Positions 7,801 to 18,404 are shown, counted from the stretch's first letter. The stretch: 64,000 nucleotides of DNA from Alphaproteobacteria bacterium UBA1301 (GCA_002307725.1 DBUB01000004.1:333576-397575); one strand, 5' to 3'. Translations and numbers: made by a program. The notes: generated by a model not told the origin, from the letters alone.

Positions 7801-8513
7801 GCCCTCCCCGTGATCCTCAGGACAGCGGCCTTGCGCTCCAGGATTGTTGTCCGTATGCGAACGATCCAGAGGGTGACGAACAACATCGTGTAGGCCAGCG
7901 CCATCACCGCCAGTGGCCACAGAAAAACCGGCGCGATCGCCGGGCCGCCCTTCTTCAATATGCTCGCGCCCTGATGCAGCGTTGTCCACCACGTCACCGA
8001 GAAGTGGATGATCGGCAGGTTCACGGCCCCAACGATGGCAAGAATTCCGGCGGCACGCGCGGCGCGAGTTTCGTCTTCGATCGCGTTCCCCAAGGCCATG
8101 ACACCGAGATAGAGGAACAACAGCAGCAGGAACGAGGTCAAACGACCGTCCCAGACCCAGAATGCGCCCCACATCGGCCGGCCCCATAACGATCCGGTGA
8201 TAAGCCCCAAGGCCGTAAACACCGCTCCCAACGGCGCCGCGGTCTTCACCGCCACATCGGCCAGCGGTTGGCGCAAGATCAGCCCTGCCGCCGCGGCCAG
8301 CGCCATCAGCCCATAGGCCATCATCGCGACCCACGCCGCCGGCACATGCAGGAACATGATGCGCACAGCATCGCCCTGCTGGTAATCGGGCGGAACCGAA
8401 AGAGCCAGCGTGAGCCCGGCCGCGAACAGAACGGCCGTGACCGCCGCGAGCCAGGGCAGGATTTTGCCGCTCGCAGCCATGAAGTGCTTGGGGTTGGCCA
8501 GGGTGAACATCAC
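7797..8513 (-). CDS. ccmC: heme exporter protein CcmC
   Basis: CcmC handles heme and delivers it to the chaperone CcmE in the periplasm during System I cytochrome c maturation. The 238-residue protein has six predicted membrane segments and the tryptophan-rich heme-handling motif WGRPMWGAFWVWDGRLTS on a periplasmic loop. Conserved histidines flank it: FLHVPAAW upstream and IHFSVTWWTTLHQG downstream. It lies 15 bases after ccmB and overlaps ccmD by four bases, so the four genes form one operon. Tandem Met codons at 8513 and 8510 leave the start uncertain by one residue. Confidence 0.96.
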   Translation of the reverse strand: MMFTLANPKHFMAASGKILPWLAAVTAVLFAAGLTLALSVPPDYQQGDAVRIMFLHVPAAWVAMMAYGLMALAAAAGLILRQPLADVAVKTAAPLGAVFTALGLITGSLWGRPMWGAFWVWDGRLTSFLLLLFLYLGVMALGNAIEDETRAARAAGILAIVGAVNLPIIHFSVTWWTTLHQGASILKKGGPAIAPVFLWPLAVMALAYTMLFVTLWIVRIRTTILERKAAVLRITGRA

Positions 8514-8528
8514 GTTTTCTATAGCACC

Positions 8529-9194
8529 TTACGAACCGAGATTGAGCCGCACGCCCGCCGCCGCCGCGAAGGGCGATAACGCCACGGCCAAAAGCGAAAA
8601 TGCCGCCAGGAACCAGAGCGCGCCATTCGCCAGCCCGTCGAGTTCCGCCAGGACTGCACCGGAGCCGAAGATCACCACCGGCGCGATCAGCGGCAGCACG
8701 ATGAACGGCAGGATCAAGCCGCCGCGGCGGATGGACAGCGTCAGCGCCGCACCGATCCCGCCGATGGCACTCACCGCGGGGGTGCCGATCAGAAGCGACG
8801 CAACCAACGCAACAGTTCCGCTTGCGGGAAGGCCATAGGCGACCGCCAGTACGGCGGCGATCAGGGTCAGCGGCAAGCCGGTCGATAGCCAATGGGCGGC
8901 GATTTTGGCCAGCGCCACGGCTTCCAAGGAAAGTGGCGACAGCGCCATCAGATCCAGGCTGCCATCCTCGAAATCGGCCTGGAACAAGCGGTCGAGAGAG
9001 AGCAGCGCCGCCAGCACCGCCGCCACCCACAACACACCAGCGGCAATGCGGACGAGCAATTTCAGATCGGGCCCAACGCCGAGCGGGACCAGCGTCGCCA
9101 CGGCGGCGAAAAAGGCGAGCGCCAGCGCTGCCCCGCCTCCCGCGCGTATCGCCAGCACGAGATCGCGAGCAACAAGGCGGCGCAGCGCGCTCAT
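8529..9194 (-). CDS. ccmB: heme exporter protein CcmB
   Basis: CcmB is the membrane partner of the CcmA ATPase in the CcmABCD complex. The product is 221 residues with six hydrophobic helices. The family region LFQADFEDGSLDLMALSPLSLE lies between the second and third helices, and the helix-rich C-terminal half includes VSAIGGIGAALTLSIRRGG. The start codon overlaps the ccmA stop (ATGA), giving translational coupling, which fits the fixed stoichiometry of an ABC-type complex. No other ccm genes (ccmE-H) are in the window. Confidence 0.93.
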   Translation of the reverse strand: MSALRRLVARDLVLAIRAGGGAALALAFFAAVATLVPLGVGPDLKLLVRIAAGVLWVAAVLAALLSLDRLFQADFEDGSLDLMALSPLSLEAVALAKIAAHWLSTGLPLTLIAAVLAVAYGLPASGTVALVASLLIGTPAVSAIGGIGAALTLSIRRGGLILPFIVLPLIAPVVIFGSGAVLAELDGLANGALWFLAAFSLLAVALSPFAAAAGVRLNLGS

Positions 9195-9799
9195 GCGGCC
9201 CCCAGGTGCAAGCTAAGCCCGTCCACCCCAAGCGGCTCGTGGGTGGCGGCGATGGCAATACCACCCGCGGCACAATGAGCGCGAACGGTTTCCGCCACCA
9301 GCGCCTTGCCCGCCGCATCGAGCGCCGCCAGCGGCTCATCGAGCAGCCACAGCTTGCGCCCCGTCAGTGTCAGCCGCGCCAAGGCCAACCGCCGTTTCTG
9401 CCCCGCCGACAGGAATTGCCCCGGCACGTCGGCCAGAGGCGCCAAACCGAACGGCCCCAACACCACCGCGCCCCCGCCGTAAAGCTGACCCCAAAACGTA
9501 AGCTGCTCGCGTACCGTCAACTGCGGCTTGACGGCATCCTGGTGGCCGAGCCAGCCTACCGCCCGCGCCCGATCCTCGCCATCGGTCAACGCCACACCGG
9601 CTTCCGTCCGGATACAGACAGTTCCGGCGGCGGGCATCAGAAATCCAGCGATCATGCGGAGCAAGCTGGTCTTGCCGGCGCCGTTCGGCCCTTCCAGCGA
9701 CACGAAAGCGCCCGCCGACAGCGACAGGCGCAATCCCTCGAACAGCACCCGGTGCCCCCGGATGCAGGTGAGCTTGTCGATGTCGAGCGCGAAGGTCAT
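9191..9799 (-). CDS. ccmA: heme exporter ATP-binding protein CcmA
   Basis: CcmA is the ATPase that powers release of holo-CcmE from CcmC during cytochrome c biogenesis. From the ATG at 9799 it has 202 residues, the family's normal size. The frame extends further upstream, but that sequence has no homology. Walker A is GPNGAGKTS, the ABC signature is LSAGQKRRLALAR, and Walker B is LWLLDEP followed by the H-loop ATHEP. It heads ccmABCD. The region to the divergent phaR gene, about 250 bases, must hold promoters for both. Confidence 0.95.
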   Translation of the reverse strand: MTFALDIDKLTCIRGHRVLFEGLRLSLSAGAFVSLEGPNGAGKTSLLRMIAGFLMPAAGTVCIRTEAGVALTDGEDRARAVGWLGHQDAVKPQLTVREQLTFWGQLYGGGAVVLGPFGLAPLADVPGQFLSAGQKRRLALARLTLTGRKLWLLDEPLAALDAAGKALVAETVRAHCAAGGIAIAATHEPLGVDGLSLHLGAA

Positions 9800-10045
9800 C
9801 CCAGATGCGATGTGTAGCCTGTCACGCGGGCGCTGTCGCCGGACCATTTCCCCTGCCCGGAGGCGTACGGAACGGTCGCCACAATTCGCCCACAAATTAC
9901 CGCGGCTGCGAGGAAACTTGCGGCCACGGAAAAACTCAGGCAATGTCAACATCTTACCGTGTCGATTGCGCCGCACCCCGTGCTGCAACTGCGCAAAAAG
10001 GCTGGACAGGCCGCCGTTTGTGGGCTTGGCTTCATCTTACACCGA

Positions 10046-10675
10046 ATGCCCCAGAAACGGCAGACAGAAACGGGAACGCGCGTGGCGGAAGACCTGAAAA
10101 CCGAAGCGCCAGTCATCATAGCGCCAGTCATCATCAAGAAGTACGCCAACCGGCGGCTCTACAACACGCAGACCTCAAGCTACGTGACGCTGGACCATTT
10201 GTGCGAGATGGTGAAGCAGGGCACCGACTTCGAAGTCCACGACGCGCGCACCGGCGACGACATCACTCGTTCCGTCCTCACCCAGATTATTTTCGAGGAA
10301 GAAGCCAAGGGGCAGAACCTGCTGCCGATCCGCTTCCTGCGCCAGCTCATCCGCTTCTACGGCGACCCGATGCAGTCCTTCGTGCCGGGTTATCTCGACC
10401 TCTCCATGCAGAGCTTCGTCAAGAACCAGAAAGAGATGCGCGAGCGCATCGCCAAGGTGTTCGGCGGCGGCAATCTGGCGGTGGAGGCTCTCGCCCATGA
10501 GAACATGGCGATGTTCGAGCGTACCATGCAGATGTTCACGCCCTTCTCACCGCCGCAAAACCCGCCGGAGCAACCAGACACCCCCGTCGCCAGTGATCAC
10601 AGCGATCTCAGCGATCTGAAAACCCAAATGGAAGAAATGCGCCGGCAGCTCGCGGAGCTGAGTGAGCGAAAATAG
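10046..10675 (+). CDS. phaR: polyhydroxyalkanoate synthesis repressor PhaR
   Basis: PhaR represses phasin and PHA genes and also binds PHA granules, so it senses storage polymer. The N-terminal DNA-binding domain is plain (IIKKYANRRLYNTQTSSYVTLDHLCEMVKQGTDFEV...DITRSVLTQIIFEEE), followed by the PHA accumulation regulatory domain (LLPIRFLRQLIRFYGDPMQSFVPGYLDLSMQSF) and a C-terminal coiled coil. The start is uncertain: the ATG at 10046 has no clear ribosome-binding site, while a GTG at 10082 follows GGGAA and would begin closer to the conserved domain. The doubled motif APVII-APVII sits just before it. No pha biosynthesis gene is in this window. Confidence 0.93.
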   Translation: MPQKRQTETGTRVAEDLKTEAPVIIAPVIIKKYANRRLYNTQTSSYVTLDHLCEMVKQGTDFEVHDARTGDDITRSVLTQIIFEEEAKGQNLLPIRFLRQLIRFYGDPMQSFVPGYLDLSMQSFVKNQKEMRERIAKVFGGGNLAVEALAHENMAMFERTMQMFTPFSPPQNPPEQPDTPVASDHSDLSDLKTQMEEMRRQLAELSERK

Positions 10676-10709
10676 ATCGCTGCAAGTTGGGCCCGCGGGG
10701 AAAGCAGAG

Positions 10710-12425
10710 CTATCCCTTCTTCCACTCCGGATTGAGCAGCGGCTCGCCGAAATAGAAGCCTTGGAAGGTGTCGACACCGAAGCCCTGCAACAAATCGGCT
10801 TCTTCCTCTGAGCCGACCCATTCCGCCGTTATCTTCAGGTTGAAGTTCTTGGCAAGCTCGACCAGCGTGCGCACGAAGATCTGGTTCTCAGGCGAAGACG
10901 TCAGCGCGGCGACGTAACTGCCGTCGATCTTGACCTTGTCGACGCGCAGCATCTGCAAATTGCGGAACGACGTGTAACCGGCGCCAAAATCGTCGATCGC
11001 GACGCGGCAGCCCATCTCGCGCAGCCGTGAAACGAAGCAGGCGTTCTCCTCGAAATGATGCAGCGCCGCGGTTTCGGTCAGTTCCACCACCAGGCGATCG
11101 GCGATCACGGAATTCTGCTTCACATATTCGACGAAGGACTGCAGGAACGCCGAATCCTGCGCCGTCGTGCCGGAGACGTTGACCGACAGATTGACGCCGG
11201 GATTGGCGTGCAGTGTCGCCACGGCCATTTCAAGCGCCCGCCGGTCGACCAAGCGCACCAAGCCCAGTTGTTCGGCCGCGGGAATAAAATAGCCCGCTGG
11301 CGCAATTGACCCGTCGGGCATCACCATGCGCAGGAGACATTCGTATTCGACCGGCTGATGCGTCACCGCGTCGACGATCGGTTGATAGGCGAAAATAAGC
11401 CGGTCATCATTCAACGCCGACACGACTTCGTCGGCCACCGACATCAGACGCAGGCGGGCGCCTTCGCGCAATTCGGAATGATGATAGATCGCGTAGCCAT
11501 CGCGGCCGCGGCTGCGGGCCCGCTCAAGCGCCTCTTCGGCGCGCAGCATGGCTTCCTGGCTCGAGGAAGCGCTACCCGGCAGCCAAACCGCACCCACCGA
11601 CGATGTCACCGACACGCGCCCGGCGCGGGTGTCGACCACTTCGCCGCGCACGATGGCCCTGAGGCGGTCGGCGACCATGGCGATGTCGCTTTCGGTGCAG
11701 TTTTTGAGAATGACGCCGAACTTGTTGCCGGCGGTGCGCCCGATCACGTCGGTGGTGCGCAGGCTCCGCGACAGGCGCTCGCCCACCGCCAGGATCACTT
11801 CGTCGGAGGCGTCGAAGCCGTAGGAATCATTGATGATGGCGAGCCGGTCGATCGAGGCAACGAGAAAGCCGCAATGGCGTTCCTGGCTCTGGGCGGTGGC
11901 GATGGCTTCGGCGAGTTCCGCGCGCAGCGAATTGCGGTTCAAATGTCCGGTGAGTTCATCGCGGGTGGCCAGATAGGTGAGCCGGTGAAGCTGGTGCTTG
12001 CGCTCGGTGACCTCGCGTACGATGCCGGTGAGCCGCTCCGTCGCGCCGTCAGAATTGGGGATGCGGCTGCCGAGGAACATCAGCCAAATCGTGCCCATCG
12101 GCGACGGCGATTCCACGTCGATCTCGAACGGCACGGTGTCACGGGCACGGTTTTCCAGGAGCGCGGCGAAGCGCTGGCGCACTTGGCTGTTCATGGTGGC
12201 CAACAGGGCTTGGCCCTGGCTGTGATTGCGCTGGACGATTTGCGGCGGCAGAATCTCGGTGGCGCCGTCCCAGGCGATGCGGTCGTCGGCGACGGTCCAA
12301 TTGAACGCCACAAGCCCAGCACCGGTGACGCTGAGCTGCAACCGCTCGGCACCCTCTACAGCACGCAGCGAGGCAAGTGACTCCCCCGGCTTCTTTTGAA
12401 GCAACTGTTCCACTACATCCACCAC
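10710..12425 (-). CDS. PAS-GGDEF-EAL protein, probable cyclic-di-GMP phosphodiesterase
   Basis: The protein has about 570 residues. A PAS-like sensory region spans residues 25-150, ending in REVTERKHQL. It is followed by a GGDEF domain (TRDELTGHLNRNSL) and a C-terminal EAL domain. The GGDEF signature is degenerate (TAGNKFG), so cyclase activity is unlikely. The EAL domain keeps the catalytic set: the Glu of ECLL, Asn in SVNVSG, Glu in ELTE, DDFGAGYTS, Lys in KIDG and Glu in EWVGSEEEAD, so a phosphodiesterase is likely. Start chosen at GTG 12425, because upstream in-frame sequence looks like non-coding leader; an ATG exists at 12725. It sits opposite phaR, with a divergent small gene beyond. 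Confidence 0.88.
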   Translation of the reverse strand: MVDVVEQLLQKKPGESLASLRAVEGAERLQLSVTGAGLVAFNWTVADDRIAWDGATEILPPQIVQRNHSQGQALLATMNSQVRQRFAALLENRARDTVPFEIDVESPSPMGTIWLMFLGSRIPNSDGATERLTGIVREVTERKHQLHRLTYLATRDELTGHLNRNSLRAELAEAIATAQSQERHCGFLVASIDRLAIINDSYGFDASDEVILAVGERLSRSLRTTDVIGRTAGNKFGVILKNCTESDIAMVADRLRAIVRGEVVDTRAGRVSVTSSVGAVWLPGSASSSQEAMLRAEEALERARSRGRDGYAIYHHSELREGARLRLMSVADEVVSALNDDRLIFAYQPIVDAVTHQPVEYECLLRMVMPDGSIAPAGYFIPAAEQLGLVRLVDRRALEMAVATLHANPGVNLSVNVSGTTAQDSAFLQSFVEYVKQNSVIADRLVVELTETAALHHFEENACFVSRLREMGCRVAIDDFGAGYTSFRNLQMLRVDKVKIDGSYVAALTSSPENQIFVRTLVELAKNFNLKITAEWVGSEEEADLLQGFGVDTFQGFYFGEPLLNPEWKKG

Positions 12426-12548
12426 CCGTTGGCCATTATTTCCGGCCTTATGAAGCGATAATGAACACCGGGGCTTAAAAAACCCGTAACTCTTGAAACA
12501 AACCCGGTCCTTCGAAGCCCGGCCCGTACTTTGCCTAAACAACGGGTT

Positions 12549-12896
12549 ATGACGGCGATCACGGGATATTCTCTGGTAAGGACGAGCGCGGCACACCGCG
12601 AACAATCGTCCGTGCGCGCCGTCGAGAAAATCAACGCCCGCGCCGGATTCGATGGTGAACACACTTCCCGCCGCGAACCGCAGAGCTGGATCTGCACACC
12701 GGCCCCGAAACGCGAAACGCTCCAATCCGGCACAGATCAGATTGATCCATATTGGGACGCACCACGCCTCAAGCCGACATTCGTCGCGCAGGTGATGGGG
12801 CAGGTCTATTGCAGCAATGCGCCGTTGCCGTCAGCGAGCGCGGCGTATCGCGCGAGTCCGGCGCCCCGCCCCACCGTTCTCGACAAGAACATCTGA
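12549..12896 (+). CDS. conserved small protein of unknown function
   Basis: The product is 115 residues with no signal peptide or membrane helix. The notable segment is LKPTFVAQVMGQVYCSN near residue 80-95; an FVAQ-x-x-GQ pattern recurs, to my recollection, in short alphaproteobacterial hypotheticals. The rest is polar, with several Arg/Ser/Pro stretches. The ATG at 12549 lies 124 bases from the divergent GGDEF/EAL start. Its 3' end overlaps the 3' end of the convergent membrane protein gene by 66 bases, an unusually long overlap, which lowers confidence in one of the two ends. No function is offered. Confidence 0.5.
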   Translation: MTAITGYSLVRTSAAHREQSSVRAVEKINARAGFDGEHTSRREPQSWICTPAPKRETLQSGTDQIDPYWDAPRLKPTFVAQVMGQVYCSNAPLPSASAAYRASPAPRPTVLDKNI

Positions 12897-13409
12897 GGCC
12901 AAAGCCACGCCTAGAACGCCCGCCGCCGCGAACAGGAGCAGGCCGGCGCGCGCCACCGCGCCGGGGACGAGTTCCAACGCCGCCGCACAGAGCAGGCTGA
13001 GAGCCGCCAGGGCGAGATAGAGGCTAGGACGTTTCCACAAACCGGGACGGGCGATGACGAAGATGAAGATTGCGCTCGACAGCTGCGGCGCCGCCGCCAG
13101 CGCGCGCCAGTCGGTCGCCGCCGCCGCAATACTGCAAATCGCGGCAATGAGCAGAACCAGGCTCGCGGTCAGCGCATGCGGCGCCCGGCGGAAGGCGGAG
13201 AACGCGGCAACACCTAACACCGCCGATCCCAGCGTCGCGGCGATATCGGTGACCGCAGCGGCGGCCACATTCGCGGCCTCGCTGACCGCCAGCGCCGCAT
13301 AAAGCACCGCGGCCAATCGCAAGTAGGCGCGCGTGCGCAGCGGCGCGCCACCAGCCGCGATCCAGGCGGCAGCAGCTCCGAGCAACAGAACGAGCGCGAA
13401 TGCAGTCAT
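12831..13409 (-). CDS. polytopic membrane protein of unknown function
   Basis: The product is about 192 residues and is almost entirely hydrophobic, with six likely transmembrane helices separated by short Arg-containing loops and a basic C-terminus (GRRTRAIRRAR). The composition is very Ala/Leu-rich (AAAAV, LAALSLLCAAALE), so homology cannot be judged by eye. The start at 13409 (MTAFALVLLLG) places the first helix at once; an in-frame ATG three codons upstream is also possible. Its end runs 66 bases into the convergent gene. It lies 60 bases upstream of the DUF1223 gene, on the same strand but after it in transcription order. Confidence 0.6.
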   Translation of the reverse strand: MTAFALVLLLGAAAAWIAAGGAPLRTRAYLRLAAVLYAALAVSEAANVAAAAVTDIAATLGSAVLGVAAFSAFRRAPHALTASLVLLIAAICSIAAAATDWRALAAAPQLSSAIFIFVIARPGLWKRPSLYLALAALSLLCAAALELVPGAVARAGLLLFAAAGVLGVALASDVLVENGGAGRRTRAIRRAR

Positions 13410-13469
13410 GCGCCACAAACTACCGTGTGAAGCATGCGAAGTGCAAAACCGGATTTGGCCAAACCGGAT

Positions 13470-14330
13470 TTACCACGGCGCGTAGAAAGGCGCATTGCCG
13501 ACCAGCGCGGCACCGACGACGCGGCCAGAACCGCCCTGCTGCACCACCACCGCCACCGCGTCATGCACCGGACCTTTGGGACCGGCCTTGGGTACGTCGA
13601 TGGTAAGCGGCTCGCCGCGCCAGCGCCCGGCATTGGTAATGGACGTCACCACGTTGCGATAGGCAACCGTCTGGCCGCTGTTCTCGCCGCCGCCAATCTT
13701 CACAGTGGCCGCGGAGCGCACGCGGAACAGCCACACCGTCGCATCGACATTGCTGCGCCGGGCCACATCGGGGACGCGATCGACGACGACGTGCAGATCG
13801 CCCGGACGCTTCGCCAGCGCCACGCCGACCGACCAGGCCGACCGTGCCGGTATCTTGATCCGCGATGCGGCGACGAACGCCACGTCGCCTGCAAGCTTGT
13901 CGCGGCGAGTGTTGGGAGGCATCGCGACATCGGGTTGCATGCCGTCGTCGCGCGCCATGGCGGCCAGCGTTAGCGCATAGGACACCGCATCCTCACGCGC
14001 CGCCGGAACATCCTTGGCGCCGTCGATGATCATCTGAGGTGTGTAAACGCCGCCGTGGCGCAAGGCGCTGGCATAAGCTTTCTGACGGCGGGTGTTGTCG
14101 TCGCTCGCCAGCGTGTCCTTCCAACCGAACATGTCCCAATAGGTGACGGGGAAGGACAGCAGCAAAATGCCCGGCCGCTGCGCGATTTTGGCAGCCATCA
14201 TATTGGCGGCGGGACAGGAATTGCAGCCCTGACTGGTGTAAACTTCCACCACGATCGGGCGCACATCACCAGCCACAGCCCTCACAGCAAGGAGGGCGAG
14301 CACGATCAGCGCGGCCGCTATTTTTTTCAT
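13470..14330 (-). CDS. secreted DUF1223 thioredoxin-like protein
   Basis: The product is 286 residues with a clear signal peptide (MKKIAAALIVLALLAVRAVA) and then the DUF1223 hallmark VVEVYTSQGCNSCPAAN. Its CxxC is placed as in thioredoxin-fold redox proteins. Further family features are FPVTYWDMFGWKDTLA and a later beta-rich half. By inference it acts in the periplasm, possibly in disulfide or metal handling, but no substrate is established. It could share a transcript with the downstream membrane gene (60 bases away). Codon use looks like that of the neighbours. Confidence 0.85.
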   Translation of the reverse strand: MKKIAAALIVLALLAVRAVAGDVRPIVVEVYTSQGCNSCPAANMMAAKIAQRPGILLLSFPVTYWDMFGWKDTLASDDNTRRQKAYASALRHGGVYTPQMIIDGAKDVPAAREDAVSYALTLAAMARDDGMQPDVAMPPNTRRDKLAGDVAFVAASRIKIPARSAWSVGVALAKRPGDLHVVVDRVPDVARRSNVDATVWLFRVRSAATVKIGGGENSGQTVAYRNVVTSITNAGRWRGEPLTIDVPKAGPKGPVHDAVAVVVQQGGSGRVVGAALVGNAPFYAPW

Positions 14331-14499
14331 AAACTAGAAGATAGAACGCGCGGAGCGTCCCGGCCAGTCACTTCAGCTTGATCGCAATGACGCGGATGTT
14401 GCGGCAAATGCCTATTGTAGATGCAGATTTTCGGAACAGGCTGGGCGCTCCCCAGAGGCATTATTGCGGCCAGCACCCGTGCATGGGAATATGCCGTTC

Positions 14500-14766
14500 A
14501 TGCCACCGAAACGCCGAACACCGCCAAAATTCGCCACCGAGGCCGAAGAACGCGCCTTCTGGGAAAGCCACGACACGGCGGACTATTTCGATTTGAGCAA
14601 AGCGGTTCCCGTTCGCTTCCCTAACCTGAAACCCTCAACCACAGCGATTTCCCTGCGCCTGCCGGTGAGCTTGCTGGACGCGATCAAGGTCGCCGCCAAC
14701 AAACGCGACGTGCCCTATCAATCGCTGATCAAGACGTGGCTCGCGGAGAAAGCGGACAAGGCGTGA
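14500..14766 (+). CDS. CopG/BrnA-type antitoxin, orphan
   Basis: This 88-residue protein shows the BrnA/CopG-family layout: an N-terminal FATEAEERAFWESHD segment, a central DLSKA...PNLKPST, and a C-terminal ribbon-helix-helix (TTAISLRLPVSLLDAIKVAANKRDVPYQSLIKTWLAEK) that would bind DNA as a dimer. BrnA normally follows a BrnT RNase toxin gene, but no toxin-like frame exists on either side. So this is an orphan antitoxin or a stand-alone repressor. ATGs at 14491 and 14464 are alternatives; 14500 is best spaced from a GGGA at 14485. The neighbour on the other strand is another antitoxin-like gene. Confidence 0.75.
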   Translation: MPPKRRTPPKFATEAEERAFWESHDTADYFDLSKAVPVRFPNLKPSTTAISLRLPVSLLDAIKVAANKRDVPYQSLIKTWLAEKADKA

Positions 14767-14776
14767 AGCTCAAACT

Positions 14777-14992
14777 TCATTCCTTGGTTTCGGCCCGTAC
14801 TTCGGCAAGAACTTCGCGCATCAAGGCATGACGCGCCGCGCCGCTGCGAAAGCCCGCGTCCTCATCGCGCTCAATGAGCGCGAGCCGCTGGGCGGGCGTG
14901 AGACTTTCCCAAAGCGCCCTGTCTTCGGGCGACGGGAACACGGCCGAGGAGAACTCGACGGCCGATATATCGATGGCTTTTGCGTCGCTCAT
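14777..14992 (-). CDS. small antitoxin-like protein of unknown function
   Basis: The product is 71 residues, acidic and helical. The segment PEDRALWESLTPAQRLALIERDEDAGFRSGAARHALMREVLAEVRAE resembles short proteins often found as the antitoxin half of RelE/ParE-type pairs (W-x-x-L-(T/S)-P-x-x-R ... AG-x-x-SG). No toxin frame follows it: 10 bases downstream it meets the end of the convergent BrnA-like gene. It is coding-like in composition. The toxin-antitoxin link is inference only. Confidence 0.5.
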   Translation of the reverse strand: MSDAKAIDISAVEFSSAVFPSPEDRALWESLTPAQRLALIERDEDAGFRSGAARHALMREVLAEVRAETKE

Positions 14993-15053
14993 GGAAGCGA
15001 TAATTGCACAACCTAGCGTGAACCTTCAAACCGGTACGAGACACGGCCGGGGC

Positions 15054-15320
15054 CTAATTCAAAATCCCCATTGGCATCACACGCAGGTTATGTTTCCCAG
15101 CCACTTTTTCGACTAAGGGTCGATGAATATCGCGCGCACCTTTAGTCCTAAACCCAACCCTGGCACGTCCTGCACTCAAGTTCCAGCAACACCATTTGAT
15201 CAAACCTTTGCGATTCACGACCTTCTTGAAGTCCTGAATATCTCGAGGGTCGCCCTCTACCTCGACCCAAAAGGGGCAAGTAGCCTTTGACAATTCAGCA
15301 ATCACTGGGGTCTGGCCCAC
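15054..15320 (-). CDS. hypothetical protein, possibly acquired
   Basis: The product is 88 residues: Cys at 15, 44 and 45, a WVEVEGDPRDIQDFKKVVNRKGLIKWCCWN segment and a basic C-terminal half. The DNA is visibly less GC-rich than the flanks and uses codons that are rare in the neighbours. It lies directly beside a palindromic repeat (15326-15416) and 61 bases upstream of the antitoxin-like gene on the same strand. Either it is a short acquired gene or a chance frame in low-GC sequence. I see no known domain. Confidence 0.35.
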   Translation of the reverse strand: MGQTPVIAELSKATCPFWVEVEGDPRDIQDFKKVVNRKGLIKWCCWNLSAGRARVGFRTKGARDIHRPLVEKVAGKHNLRVMPMGILN

Positions 15321-15325
15321 CCAAA

Positions 15326-15416
15326 CGTCATGGCCGCCCTTGAGGCGGCCATCCAGCCGCCGAGCGTCGGCGAGGCGAAAAGACTCTGGATGGCCGGGTC
15401 AAGCCCGGCCATGACG
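15326..15416. repeat. composite palindromic element (CGTCATGGCCG type)
   Basis: The 91-bp element is bounded by CGTCATGGCCG and its exact inverse CGGCCATGACG. Inside are two hairpins: ATGGCCG/CGGCCAT and ATGGCCGGG/CCCGGCCAT, separated by about 30 bases. This is the GC-rich intergenic palindrome type that I recall as abundant in alphaproteobacterial genomes. It sits between the acnA stop (15446) and the hypothetical gene at 15054-15320. Confidence 0.8.
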
Positions 15417-15445
15417 GAAATAAACTGAGATTACGGCCACTGGTA

Positions 15446-18145
<2,700 letters not shown>

Positions 18146-18181
18146 GAGCGCGCCTTTGAAAGGAGGTGGAAGCATCTCCGG

Positions 18182-18207
18182 TTTAGTGGAATTCTAAAGG
18201 AATTCCA
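18182..18207. promoter_or_regulatory. overlapping palindromes upstream of acnA, candidate iron or redox operator
   Basis: Two overlapping dyads sit about 40-60 bases before the acnA GTG. The first, TTTAGTGGAATTCTAAA (18182-18198), fits the Irr iron-control-element pattern TTTAGAA-N3-TTCTAAA, as I remember it, at 12 of 14 positions. The second is a perfect inverted repeat, TGGAATTC and GAATTCCA, around TAAAG (18187-18207). Iron-responsive control of acnA is known in alphaproteobacteria, which makes Irr or an IscR/RirA-like protein plausible. The assignment is inference. Confidence 0.4.
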
Positions 18208-18356
18208 AGAGAGCCCAACAGGTGCGCGGTAATGCCGGTGATTCTCGACCGGCCGCCACCACGCGCGCTGAGGCCGAAACCTTGGCCGCAGCGATGTCCG
18301 CATTGCCACAGGCGTGCCTAGCCTGGAACAAATTATCCGCCTACGAACAATTCGAT

Positions 18357-18404
18357 CCACCCCTGGCTATCGCCCAGGTGGGTAAATTCATTCATGAAAT
18401 GAAT
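18357..18404. other. hairpin and AT palindrome in the acnA/18575 intergenic region
   Basis: Between acnA and the secreted-protein gene lies about 400 bases without a credible gene. It holds a CCAC-CTGG/CCAG-GTGG hairpin (18357-18382) and, immediately after, a perfect 7-bp inverted repeat ATTCATT/AATGAAT around CATGA (18386-18404), which could be a regulator site. Nothing else is recognisable in 18208-18574. Confidence 0.35.

Noticed and set aside
7801..9339. Extension of the ccmD frame through ccmC and ccmB
   Set aside because: The two genes occupy this region in another frame; ccmD's strong ribosome-binding site sits at its own ATG.
11358..12380. Long plus-strand frame opposite the GGDEF/EAL gene
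   Set aside because: It is composition-driven (His/Gly/Arg/Ala) without domain features, opposite a clear gene.
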